Shown here in pieces: positions 43,264 through 51,668 of a stretch of DNA of 64,000 nt. Made by a program: the position numbers and the translations under genes. The notes under the pieces are model-generated. The model was not told the DNA's origin. It worked only from the letters and a program-made list of their open reading frames with translations, and searched no databases. Positions within the stretch are counted from its first letter, which is position 1. Every line of letters begins with the position of its first letter. Source of the stretch: Acidocella aquatica (lineage in GTDB: Bacteria > Pseudomonadota > Alphaproteobacteria > Acetobacterales > Acetobacteraceae); assembly GCF_030160635.1 (NCBI RefSeq), contig NZ_BSOS01000094.1, positions 124,001 through 188,000 on the forward strand, written 5' to 3'.

Positions 43264-44943
43264 ATGGCCAGCTATCAGTATGTCTATGTCATGAAGGATC
43301 TCACCAAAGCCTATCCGGGCGGGCGGGAGGTATTCAAGGGCATTACACTTTCATTCCTGCCGGGGGTGAAAATCGGCGTGCTGGGTGTGAATGGCGCGGG
43401 TAAATCAACGCTGCTGAAGATTATCGCGGGTATCGAGAAAGAGTATGGCGGCGAGGCCTGGGCCGCCGAGGGCGCGCGGGTTGGGTATCTATCGCAGGAG
43501 CCGCATCTCGATCCGACGAAAAATGTTGGTGAGAATGTCGCGGAGGCGTTTGCCGAGCTGCGCGGCGCGCTGGCCCGTTTCAACGCCATCTCGGACGAAT
43601 TCGCTGAACCGATGGATGACGCGAAGATGGACGCGCTGCTCGCCGAACAGGCGACCTTGCAGGAAAAAATCGACGCGGAGGATGGCTGGGACCTTGACCG
43701 GCGCATTGAGATCGCGCTCGACGCGCTGCGCTGCCCGCCGCCTGATGCGCCTGTCGGCCCGCTTTCCGGCGGAGAACGCCGCCGCGTCGCATTGTGCCGC
43801 CTGCTGTTGGAAAAGCCTGACCTGCTGCTGCTCGATGAGCCGACAAACCATCTTGACGCTGAATCGGTCGCCTGGCTGGAGCGCACGTTGCAGAATTACG
43901 CCGGCACCGTGATTCTGGTGACCCATGATCGTTATTTCCTGGACAATGTGACCAACTGGATTCTGGAAATCGAGCGTGGCCGTGGCTACCCCTATGAGGG
44001 CAATTACTCCTCCTGGCTGGAGCAGAAGCGTAAACGTCTGGCCCAGGAAGAGAAGGAGGAATCCTCCCGCCAGCGCGCCCTGGCCGAGGAACAGGAATGG
44101 ATTTCCTCCTCGCCAAAGGCCCGGCAGACCAAGTCGCGCGCGCGTATCCAGCGTTATGAGGAATTGTTGGCGAAATCTCAGGAGCTGGTTGGCGGCGTTG
44201 CTGAAATCGTCATCCCCCCCGGCCCGCGCCTTGGCGGCACGGTCATTGAGGCAATTGATCTGTGTAAGGGCTTTGGTGACCGCGAGCTGATCGAGGGGCT
44301 TAACTTCAAACTTCCCCCGGGCGGCATTGTCGGCGTGATCGGCCCCAACGGCGCGGGTAAAACCACGCTGTTCAAGATGATCACCGGGTTCGACAAGCCG
44401 GATTCCGGGGCTTTGAAAATCGGCGAGACCGTGAAACTTGGCTATGTTGACCAGTCCCGCGACTCGCTGGACCCGGATAAAAACGTTTGGGAGGAAATCT
44501 CGGGCGGCACGGATGTGATCCATCTGGGCAAGCGCACCGTTGCCTCGCGCGCTTATGTGGGGGCGTTTAATTTCAAAGGCTCGGACCAGCAGAAGAAGGT
44601 GGGTATTCTCTCCGGCGGTGAGCGCAACCGGGTGCATCTGGCGAAGATGCTGAAGACCGAAGCCAATGTCATCCTGCTCGATGAGCCGACCAACGATCTG
44701 GACGTGGACACCTTGCGCGCGCTCGAAGAGGCGTTGATGGAATTTCCCGGCTGCGCTGTTATCATCTCGCATGACCGTTGGTTCCTTGACCGTTTGGCCA
44801 CGCATATCCTGGCGTTCGAGGGTGATTCGCATGTCGAGTGGTTCGAGGGCAACTTCCAGGCCTATGAGGAGGACAAGCGCCGCCGCCTGGGGCAGGATGC
44901 CGCCGAACCTCACCGTATCAAGTACCGGCCGCTGACCCGGTAG
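43264..44943 (+). CDS. ettA: Energy-dependent translational throttle protein EttA (ABC-F)
   Basis: 559-residue soluble ABC-F ATPase that binds the ribosomal E site and gates entry to elongation according to the ADP/ATP ratio. It has two ATPase domains. The first shows Walker A GVNGAGKST at about 41, LSGGERRRVALCRLLL and LLLDEPTNHLD. The second shows GPNGAGKTT at about 360, LSGGERNRVHLAKML and ILLDEPTNDLD. A linker carries the charged EttA arm. MASYQYVYVMKDLTKAYPGG is a typical EttA N-terminus. Confidence 0.97.
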   Translation: MASYQYVYVMKDLTKAYPGGREVFKGITLSFLPGVKIGVLGVNGAGKSTLLKIIAGIEKEYGGEAWAAEGARVGYLSQEPHLDPTKNVGENVAEAFAELRGALARFNAISDEFAEPMDDAKMDALLAEQATLQEKIDAEDGWDLDRRIEIALDALRCPPPDAPVGPLSGGERRRVALCRLLLEKPDLLLLDEPTNHLDAESVAWLERTLQNYAGTVILVTHDRYFLDNVTNWILEIERGRGYPYEGNYSSWLEQKRKRLAQEEKEESSRQRALAEEQEWISSSPKARQTKSRARIQRYEELLAKSQELVGGVAEIVIPPGPRLGGTVIEAIDLCKGFGDRELIEGLNFKLPPGGIVGVIGPNGAGKTTLFKMITGFDKPDSGALKIGETVKLGYVDQSRDSLDPDKNVWEEISGGTDVIHLGKRTVASRAYVGAFNFKGSDQQKKVGILSGGERNRVHLAKMLKTEANVILLDEPTNDLDVDTLRALEEALMEFPGCAVIISHDRWFLDRLATHILAFEGDSHVEWFEGNFQAYEEDKRRRLGQDAAEPHRIKYRPLTR

Positions 44944-44989
44944 CCCCAACGGCATTGCGCATGGGTGCGAGCCAGCAAAGCCCGTTGGC

Positions 44990-45514
44990 ATGACCGCGTT
45001 ATCGGCTTGGTCCATGGTGACGGGGCGTTTGCGCATGGCGCCGGTTGGATATTGGGACTTACGGGATCTGGTCGCTTTGAAGGGTGATCCGCGGGCGTTT
45101 GCGCAGATGCTGGGTGGGGTGAGGGCCCCGGTTCAGGTTGCCGAGGAGCTGGCGCAGGACATTCAGGACTGGGGCCGGTTTGGCTACGGCATGTGGAGCG
45201 TCCGTGGGCTGCGGGGTAAGTTTTTAGGCTTGACGGGGCTGATGCACCGGCCAGATGGCCGTGGCGTGGCGTTGCGGTTTGCCTTCTGGCCTGAGGTCCG
45301 CGGTGTTGGCCTGGCGAGTGAGGCCGCGGGCATGGCGCTGAATTACGCGCATGGCACGGCGGGGTTGAGCAAAGTGATCGCCGTGGCCCGGGAGGATAAT
45401 TTTGCTTCCCGGATGGTGTTGGGTTCGATCGGCATGGCCGAGGTGGACCGTTTTAGCCGTGACGGCATTATACGTCTTGTTTACCAGTCTGTTCGTGGCC
45501 CATCCGCTGGGTGA
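44990..45514 (+). CDS. GNAT family N-acetyltransferase (RimJ/RimL-like)
   Basis: 174-residue protein of the Acetyltransf_3 type: TGRLRMAPVGYWDLRDLVAL at the start, RFAFWPEVRGVGLASEAAGM as the acetyl-CoA pyrophosphate loop (RGxGLASEA variant), and KVIAVAREDNFASRMVLGSI. Such proteins acetylate N-terminal amines of proteins or small molecules; the substrate is unknown. A shorter start (ATG at 45014) is possible. It lies 46 bp after ettA on the same strand. Confidence 0.85.
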   Translation: MTALSAWSMVTGRLRMAPVGYWDLRDLVALKGDPRAFAQMLGGVRAPVQVAEELAQDIQDWGRFGYGMWSVRGLRGKFLGLTGLMHRPDGRGVALRFAFWPEVRGVGLASEAAGMALNYAHGTAGLSKVIAVAREDNFASRMVLGSIGMAEVDRFSRDGIIRLVYQSVRGPSAG

Positions 45515-45562
45515 AATCTCCGTCATTCACGTTTTTTTGCCTTGCGTGGCGGTGGGATTGGT

Positions 45563-45853
45563 ATGTTTAGTTACTTTGTGACACGAGCTGAACACAGAGC
45601 CATAATCGAGTTCATCGGGCGCGCCCTTGAGGGCGATCAGCCGCCTATGGACGTCGAGGCCGATGCGATTATCAGGGCTTTATTCAAACGTAATCCGGAT
45701 GCGGCGTACCGGGTGACGATGATGGCGATGGCATTGTCGGCGCTGCCGGAGGCTGTGCAACCGGCTAGACGGCACCATCATAAGGGGTGGCTGGCGGCGT
45801 TGTTCGAGAGGCGGGAGGCGGATCGCCCGCGGCGGGAGCCGGCAATTTCCTAA
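45563..45853 (+). CDS. Hypothetical small protein, weakly DUF2076-like
   Basis: 96-residue protein from the ATG at 45563 (GGTGGGA about seven bases upstream). The stretch VEADAIIRALFKRNPDAAYR resembles the region after the N-terminus of DUF2076 proteins, but the rest is too short and lacks their glycine-rich middle and tail. The C-terminal third is basic (ARRHHHKGWLAALFERREAD). Not recognised with confidence. A CGATCGC-type repeat begins right after the stop. Confidence 0.5.
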   Translation: MFSYFVTRAEHRAIIEFIGRALEGDQPPMDVEADAIIRALFKRNPDAAYRVTMMAMALSALPEAVQPARRHHHKGWLAALFERREADRPRREPAIS

Positions 45854-45869
45854 CGATCGCGTTTAAGCG
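45854..45869. repeat. CGATCGC-type intergenic repeat, third copy
   Basis: CGATCGCGTTTAAGCG lies between two converging genes. Its reverse complement resembles CGCTTTAAGCGCGATCG at 22882-22898, differing by a short indel and a substitution. Confidence 0.35.
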
Positions 45870-46204
45870 TTTTCCAAACTGTAGCGCGCACGGCTGACGG
45901 CATCGCCTGTCAGGGCTTCGCGTGCCGCGGCCTCTCCGGCAGGGGAGGCCAGTATGGTCAGCCGCTTGAAATAGGGAGCTTTTCCGGTTGCCCGGTCGCG
46001 AAATAGCTGCCCCAGCGCCGTGGCGATGGGGCCGCGCGGCTGACAGCAGAAGCAGCCCGGAAAATGCCCGGGTTTGGCCAAGGCGAAGCGAATAACATAG
46101 CCTTGTTTTGGCGGCTCCAGGCCTTCTTCCAGCAGCACGGCATCCATGGCGCCGGGGGCGGCCCCGAATAAAACCTGAATTCGCGTATCATTTGCATTGC
46201 CCAT
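45863..46204 (-). CDS. Short CobW/COG0523-like protein lacking a P-loop
   Basis: 113-residue protein. The middle, PGHFPGCFCCQPRGPIATAL, then FKRLTILASPAGEAAAREAL and VSRARYSLE, follows the same order as the GCxCC metal-binding motif and downstream segment of COG0523 (CobW/ZNG/YjiA) GTPase metallochaperones (GCICCxxRGDL... RVVIETSG... RYRLD). The N-terminus RIQVLFGAAPGAMDAVLLEE sits where the Walker A (TGFLGxGKTT) should be but lacks GKT, so nucleotide binding is unlikely. It is divergent from metH with 38 bp between starts. Family assignment is inference from motif order. Confidence 0.5.
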   Translation of the reverse strand: MGNANDTRIQVLFGAAPGAMDAVLLEEGLEPPKQGYVIRFALAKPGHFPGCFCCQPRGPIATALGQLFRDRATGKAPYFKRLTILASPAGEAAAREALTGDAVSRARYSLENA

Positions 46205-46242
46205 TCTCTGGACTTGGGGGCAATCCGGTGTATCTGACAAGC

Positions 46243-49200
46243 ATGTCCAGACCAAATATATTAGAAGCCCTTTCCCGCAATGTCCTGCTCTGCGATGGCG
46301 GCATGGGGTCGCGCGTGCAGGCGCTCACCCTTGATGTTGAAAAAGACTACTGGGACAAGGAGAACTGCACCGAGGTGCTCAACCTTTCCCGGCCGGACCT
46401 CGTGCGCGATATCCATCGCGGTTATTTTGAGGCTGGGTCTGACATGGTGCAGACCAACAGCTTTGGCGGCTCGCCGATCACCCTGGGTGAGTTCGAGCTT
46501 GAGGACCGTGCTTTCGAGATCAACAAGATCGCCGGTGAGCTGGCGCGCGAGGCGGCGGAGAGCTTTGCCGACGGGCGTACCCGCTATGTGGTGGGCAGCA
46601 TCGGGCCGGGAACCAAGCTGCCGAGCCTGGGCAATATTGCCTACGACCCGCTGGAAGAGGCGCTGTTTGTGCAATCCCAGGGGCTGCTCGCCGGCGGGGT
46701 GGATACGATTTTGATCGAGACCTGTCAGGATACCTTGCAGATCAAAGCCGCCGTGAATGGCGCCAAGCGTGCGCGGGCGGCTGCGGGTTCCAGCGTTCCG
46801 ATATTCGTGCAGGTGACCGTGGAGACCACGGGGACGCTGCTGGTGGGACCCGATATTGCCGCCGCCGCCACGGTCATCAACGCGTTGGATGTGCCCCTGA
46901 TGGGGTTGAACTGCGCCACCGGGCCGCAGGAAATGGCCGAACATGTCCGCTATCTGAGCCAGAACTGGCCAGGGCTGATTTCTGTGCAGCCGAATGCCGG
47001 CCTGCCGGAATTGGTGGACGGCAAGACACATTACCCGCTGGCTGCTCAGGAGATGGCAAGCTGGGTGGAGCGGTTTGTTGTTGAGGACGGGGTTAATTTG
47101 ATCGGCGGCTGCTGCGGCACAAGCATCCCGCATATTCAAGCGCTGGATGCGATGCTCCGGCGCTTGGGTCATCCGCGCCCCGCGCCGGTGGCGCGTAAAT
47201 ATTTCTGGGTGCCTTCGGTTGCCAGCCTGTACGGCGCTGTGCCGCTGCGTCAGGAAAACAGCTATTTTTCGATAGGCGAGCGTTGCAACGCCAATGGCTC
47301 TAAAAAATGGCGTGAGTTGCAGGAGGCTGGCGATTGGGACGGCTGCGTGGCGATGGGCCGCGAGCAGGTGGCCGAAGCCTCCAACGCGCTGGACATCTGC
47401 ACGGCCTTTGTCGGCCGTAATGAGACTTTCGAGATGAACCAGGTGATCACGCGGTTCACCTCCTCGGTGAATGCGCCCTTGGTCATTGATTCGACCGAGA
47501 CGCCCGTGATCGAGGCGGCGCTGAAGCTGCATGGCGGCAAGCCGATCATCAATTCGATTAACTTCGAGGATGGCGAAGGCCACGCCACGGAGCGGTTGAA
47601 GCTGGCGAAGAAATTCGGCGCGGCGGTGATTGCGCTGACCATCGATGAGGTGGGCATGGCGAAGTCGCCTGAGGACAAACTGCGGATTGCCGCGCGCCTG
47701 GTCGATTTTGCGTGCAATAAATTCGGCCTGCCGCAGAGTGATCTGCTGATCGACCCGCTGACATTCACAATCGCCACCGGCAATGAGGACGACCGCAAAC
47801 TGGGGCAATGGACGCTGGAGGGAATCAAGATGATCCGTGATGCGTTCCCGGACATTCAGATTATTCTCGGTCTCTCCAATATTTCCTTCGGGCTGAATCC
47901 GGCGGCGCGCGCGGTTTTGAATTCCGTGTTTCTCGATCATGCCGTGCGCGCGGGGATGACCGGTGCGATTGTGCATGTGTCGAAAATCCGCCCGTTGCAC
48001 CTGATCGCGGCGGAGGAAGTGAAGGTTTGTGAGGACCTGATTTTTGATCGCCGCGCCGAGGGGTATGACCCGCTGCAAAAGCTTCTGGAAATTTTCGCCG
48101 ACCGGAAAGCGGCTGACGCCACCAAAAAGAAACGTGCGGAGACGGTGGAAGGGCGGTTGAAGGACCGCATTGTGGACGGCGACCGCAAGGGGCTGACAGA
48201 TGAGCTGGACGAGGCGCTGAAGACCAACAAGCCGCTGGATATAATCAACAATATCCTGCTTGACGGGATGAAGGTGGTTGGCGAGTTGTTCGGCGCGGGC
48301 AAGATGCAGTTGCCGTTCGTGCTGCAATCCGCGGAGACGATGAAGGCCGCAGTAGCCTATCTGGAACCGATGATGGAGCGCGTCGCCGGCGAGGAACGCG
48401 GTATTATGGTGCTCGCCACAGTGAAGGGCGATGTGCATGATATCGGCAAAAACCTCGTGGATATTATTCTGACCAATAATGGCTACAAGGTTATCAACCT
48501 TGGCATTAAGGTGCCTTTGGCGGATATGGTGGTGGCGGCGAAAGAGCACAGGGCGCATGCGATCGGCATGTCCGGGTTGCTGGTGAAATCCACAGTGGTG
48601 ATGCGTGAGAACCTTGAGGAAATGTCGCGCCAGGGATTGGAGATTCCGGTGATGCTGGGCGGCGCGGCGCTGACGCGCAACTATGTGGAAGATGATTGCG
48701 TGGCGGCCTATGCCTCAGGCCGGGTTGCTTATGCCCGCGATGCCTTCGATGGGCTGCATCTGATGGATAAAGTGACCGGCAATGATTTTGATAATTATCT
48801 TGCTGTTATCCAGTCGAAACGCAAAGGCAAGGCCCGCAACACCAAGCGCAAGCTGGGTGAGGCGGATGCGGCGGCTTTTGCGCCGGTGGATGTTAAAACC
48901 GTGCAGGCCCGCCGCCGCCGCCTGACGCAGGGCGAGCCTGTGATTACCCCCCCATTCTGGGGGAGCAAGATCATCGAGGCGGCACCAAAAGCGATTGTGC
49001 CGTTCATCAATGAGCGCTCGCTGTTTCAGTTTCAGTGGGGCTTCCGTAAGCAGGGCAAAACCCTTGAAGAATTCCTGGCTTGGGCGCGGCAGGAACTGCG
49101 CCCGGTGATGAAGCGTATGCTTGACCTGTGCGAGGCGGACCAGATTTTGAAGCCACAATCGGCCTATGGCTATTGGAAGGCCGCGGGTCAGGGGAACGAT

Positions 49201-49728
49201 CTGATCTTGTTCGCCGAGGATGGCCGGACAGAGGTGGCGCGCTTCGCTCTACCGCGTCAGCCGAAGGAGGATGGTGAATGCATCGCCGATTTCTTCCGCG
49301 ATGTGGATGATGAAATACGTGATGTCATCGGCTTGCAGGTTGTCACGGTTGGCCAGCGTGCCTCGGAAGTGGCGCGCGAATGGTTTGAGAGCAATCGCTA
49401 CCAGGATTATTTATATTTGCACGGTATCTCGGTCGAGATGGCGGAAGCTCTGGCTGAATATACGCATAAGCGTATCCGCGCCGAGCTTGGCTTTGCGGCA
49501 GAGGATGACCGGGACATGGAGAAGCTGCTGCAGCAATCTTATCGCGGTTCGCGTTACTCGTTTGGGTATCCGGCCTGCCCGAAACTTGAGGATCAGGAAC
49601 AGTTGCTGCGTCTGCTGGACGCGGATCGGATCGGCGTTTCGCTGTCGGATGAATATCAGCTGCATCCCGAACAATCGACAAGTGCAATTGTTGTTTTGAA
49701 TTCACACGCGAAATATTTCTCGGTGTGA
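46243..49728 (+). CDS. metH: Cobalamin-dependent methionine synthase MetH
   Basis: 1161-residue cytosolic enzyme that moves a methyl group from methyl-tetrahydrofolate through cobalamin to homocysteine. All four modules are present: homocysteine domain (DGGMGSRVQ near the start; zinc cysteines in GLNCATGP near 223 and GGCCGT near 288), pterin domain (SIGERCNANGSKKW), cobalamin domain (KGDVHDIGKNLVDI near 729 with the cobalt-ligand His), and SAM reactivation domain (YRGSRYSFGYPACPKLEDQ). The start at 46243 matches the family; a frame open to 46108 overlaps the divergent gene. No cobalamin or SAM riboswitch fits the 38-bp upstream gap. Confidence 0.97.
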   Translation: MSRPNILEALSRNVLLCDGGMGSRVQALTLDVEKDYWDKENCTEVLNLSRPDLVRDIHRGYFEAGSDMVQTNSFGGSPITLGEFELEDRAFEINKIAGELAREAAESFADGRTRYVVGSIGPGTKLPSLGNIAYDPLEEALFVQSQGLLAGGVDTILIETCQDTLQIKAAVNGAKRARAAAGSSVPIFVQVTVETTGTLLVGPDIAAAATVINALDVPLMGLNCATGPQEMAEHVRYLSQNWPGLISVQPNAGLPELVDGKTHYPLAAQEMASWVERFVVEDGVNLIGGCCGTSIPHIQALDAMLRRLGHPRPAPVARKYFWVPSVASLYGAVPLRQENSYFSIGERCNANGSKKWRELQEAGDWDGCVAMGREQVAEASNALDICTAFVGRNETFEMNQVITRFTSSVNAPLVIDSTETPVIEAALKLHGGKPIINSINFEDGEGHATERLKLAKKFGAAVIALTIDEVGMAKSPEDKLRIAARLVDFACNKFGLPQSDLLIDPLTFTIATGNEDDRKLGQWTLEGIKMIRDAFPDIQIILGLSNISFGLNPAARAVLNSVFLDHAVRAGMTGAIVHVSKIRPLHLIAAEEVKVCEDLIFDRRAEGYDPLQKLLEIFADRKAADATKKKRAETVEGRLKDRIVDGDRKGLTDELDEALKTNKPLDIINNILLDGMKVVGELFGAGKMQLPFVLQSAETMKAAVAYLEPMMERVAGEERGIMVLATVKGDVHDIGKNLVDIILTNNGYKVINLGIKVPLADMVVAAKEHRAHAIGMSGLLVKSTVVMRENLEEMSRQGLEIPVMLGGAALTRNYVEDDCVAAYASGRVAYARDAFDGLHLMDKVTGNDFDNYLAVIQSKRKGKARNTKRKLGEADAAAFAPVDVKTVQARRRRLTQGEPVITPPFWGSKIIEAAPKAIVPFINERSLFQFQWGFRKQGKTLEEFLAWARQELRPVMKRMLDLCEADQILKPQSAYGYWKAAGQGNDLILFAEDGRTEVARFALPRQPKEDGECIADFFRDVDDEIRDVIGLQVVTVGQRASEVAREWFESNRYQDYLYLHGISVEMAEALAEYTHKRIRAELGFAAEDDRDMEKLLQQSYRGSRYSFGYPACPKLEDQEQLLRLLDADRIGVSLSDEYQLHPEQSTSAIVVLNSHAKYFSV

Positions 49729-49762
49729 GTATGTGGGGTTTCTCCCAGCGGTGACAAAAACA

Positions 49763-49810
49763 AGGGCTGCATCAGGGGGGCATTGCCGATGTTCCCCCGG
49801 ATGCAGCCCT
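49763..49810. terminator. Terminator hairpin between metH and the pst genes
   Basis: AGGGCTGCATC at 49763-49773 pairs with GATGCAGCCCT at 49800-49810, extended by GGGGG/CCCCC inside. On the minus strand it is followed by TTGTTTTTG, so it should end the pst transcript; on the plus strand the T tract is poor but the hairpin may still stop metH readthrough. Confidence 0.8.
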
Positions 49811-49826
49811 CTCGTGGCGCTTGATT

Positions 49827-50699
49827 TTAGACGAGCTTGGTGCGGCGCACCAGCAAGCGCACCCCGACATTAATGGCCAGCACCACGAGCATGACGAGGA
49901 GGGCCGCGGCGAAAGCCAGGGCATGGGACTGTGCATCCGGCTGGTCGATAAAGGTCCAGATCACATAGGTGAGGTAGCTGACGGGCTCGTGGGTAAATCT
50001 GCCGTGCCAAACAAAATTAGTCCAACCGGCGGTGTAGATGAGCGGCGCAGTTTCACCCACGGAGATGGCTAGTGCCAGCAGCGCGCCGGTTACGACGCCG
50101 GAAGCGGCTCCCGGCAGAATGATTTTGAAGACCACGGTGGGTTCCGAGGCGCCGAGCGCGAAGCCGGCCTCGCGCATGGTGTTCGGCACCTGCTGGAGGG
50201 CGAGTTCAGTAATGCGGGCGAGATAGGGGACGATCAGAATTGCGATGGTGATAGCGGCGGCGAGCAGAGAAAACCCCCAGCCAAGCGCGATAACGAAGAC
50301 GATGTATGAAAAATACCCGAGCACGATCGAAGGCGTACCGGTTAGAACATCCGAGAGGAAGCGGATGGTGCTGCCAAGTTTATTTTTACCGTATTCGGAA
50401 AGGTGGATGCCGGCACCGACGCCGATGGGCACGGCAATGACCATCGCACAGATCGTGATGAGGATGGTGCCCTCAATTGCGTTTAGCAGGCCGCCGCCTG
50501 CGCCCTTTGTCGAGGTAGTGAATAGCTTAAGTGAAAAGGCGGAAAAACCGTTGTAAGCAACGACACCGACGATATCGATCAGCGGGGCGATGACCAGCAA
50601 CAGGGCAATGCCACAGGCCACCCAGCCAATGTTGCCGGTGATGACCCGCCGGATTTCCTGCGTCGAGCGCTGGGGGGGGCTATTTGCGGTTGCGGACAT
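49827..50699 (-). CDS. pstA: Phosphate ABC transporter permease PstA
   Basis: 290-residue inner-membrane permease. It has a conserved STKGAGGGLLNAIEGTILIT block, LTGTPSIVLGYFSY, and the ATPase-contact loop VPNTMREAGFALGASEPTVV. LLALAISVGETAPLIYTAGW near the C-terminus is the PstA hallmark. The ATG at 50699 has GGGAG upstream and overlaps the end of pstC by 20 bases. No pstB or phoU follows; the operon ends in the terminator at 49763-49810. Confidence 0.95.
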   Translation of the reverse strand: MSATANSPPQRSTQEIRRVITGNIGWVACGIALLLVIAPLIDIVGVVAYNGFSAFSLKLFTTSTKGAGGGLLNAIEGTILITICAMVIAVPIGVGAGIHLSEYGKNKLGSTIRFLSDVLTGTPSIVLGYFSYIVFVIALGWGFSLLAAAITIAILIVPYLARITELALQQVPNTMREAGFALGASEPTVVFKIILPGAASGVVTGALLALAISVGETAPLIYTAGWTNFVWHGRFTHEPVSYLTYVIWTFIDQPDAQSHALAFAAALLVMLVVLAINVGVRLLVRRTKLV

Positions 50700-51603
50700 T
50701 GAGCGCTCCCGAGGCAAGTAGTTTGGCGGCGGCATTAACTGCCAGGGTGATGACGAAGAGCACGAGGGCGACCTCAGACAAGGCGCGGACGGACATGTTT
50801 GTCGGGTCGGCCTGGGCGCTGTCTAACTGGCTGACGACGAACGAGGCGATGGTGGAGATGGGGGAGAACAGTGAGTCGGGAAGGATGTTAATACCACCAC
50901 CTGACACCATGAGTACGGCCATGGTTTCACCCAGTGCGCGGCCAAGTGCCAGCACGATTCCGCCAACCAGTGTGGTGCGGACCATGGGCATCATGGCTTT
51001 CGCGACGACCTCGAAATGTGTCGCCCCCAGGGCGAAGGCAGATTCACGATTTTCACGAGGTACTTGCATCAGTGCGTCAAGCAGGGTGGATGCGATGATT
51101 GGTGTAATCATAAGCGCGAGGACGATGCTGGCGGCGAGCAGGCCATAGCCGTTGCCCGTCGGGCTGAGATAATGGCTGATGAAGGGGACAAGCACGGCGA
51201 TGCCCCAAAGGCCGAACACGACCGAGGGGATGACGGCAATCAGTTCCACCAGCAGCGAGAGTATGGGGCGGATTTTTGGCGATACGGCCTCGGCCAGGAA
51301 AATCGCGGCACCGACGGAAAGCGGTACGGCGATGAGGATGGCGATGGTAGATGACGCCAGAGTGCCAGCAATAAAAACCCAGATTCCATAATTGGCGCCA
51401 CTTGGTACCGAGATGCCGTTGACGGTGACCGGATCGTCGTAGAGGTCGCCCAGATTCCAGTTGATGTCGGTGATGAAATGCAGACCGTTGAAGAGTATTG
51501 CCTGGCCTGAATAGATCACCAAAAACAAAACGACCGCGCAAAGCGCGGCTGGGATAAAAAGGCTTAGAGTCAGTACCGAGAGACGAAAGGGCCGGATTGT
51601 CAT
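50680..51603 (-). CDS. pstC: Phosphate ABC transporter permease PstC
   Basis: 307-residue inner-membrane permease and partner of PstA. It has LYDDPVTVNGISVPSGANYG in the large periplasmic loop, GTLASSTIAILIAVPLSVGA and ELIAVIPSVVFGLWGIAVLV. The ATPase-contact loop is QVPRENRESAFALGATHFEV, and ALGRALGETMAVLMVSGGG is characteristic. It lies 65 bp after pstS, with a strong hairpin in the gap. Confidence 0.95.
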   Translation of the reverse strand: MTIRPFRLSVLTLSLFIPAALCAVVLFLVIYSGQAILFNGLHFITDINWNLGDLYDDPVTVNGISVPSGANYGIWVFIAGTLASSTIAILIAVPLSVGAAIFLAEAVSPKIRPILSLLVELIAVIPSVVFGLWGIAVLVPFISHYLSPTGNGYGLLAASIVLALMITPIIASTLLDALMQVPRENRESAFALGATHFEVVAKAMMPMVRTTLVGGIVLALGRALGETMAVLMVSGGGINILPDSLFSPISTIASFVVSQLDSAQADPTNMSVRALSEVALVLFVITLAVNAAAKLLASGALNVRNRK

Positions 51604-51628
51604 GGTCCACCGTTCAATTGAAGTAGAA

Positions 51629-51654
51629 CCCCTTCCGGCGCTAACCGGAAGGGG
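51629..51654 (-). promoter_or_regulatory. Strong hairpin between pstS and pstC
   Basis: CCCCTTCCGG at 51629-51638 pairs perfectly with CCGGAAGGGG at 51645-51654 around a six-base loop. There is no T tract after it on the minus strand. It is likely a processing or stability hairpin, or a leaky terminator, that leaves more pstS than pstCA message, as is common for binding-protein genes. Confidence 0.55.
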
Positions 51655-51668
51655 GAAGTCAGGACTGC

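Noticed and set aside
46261-48558. 765-codon open frame on the minus strand
   Set aside because: It lies entirely antisense to metH, whose protein has all domain motifs. High GC at third positions leaves antisense frames open. The translated product resembles no family.
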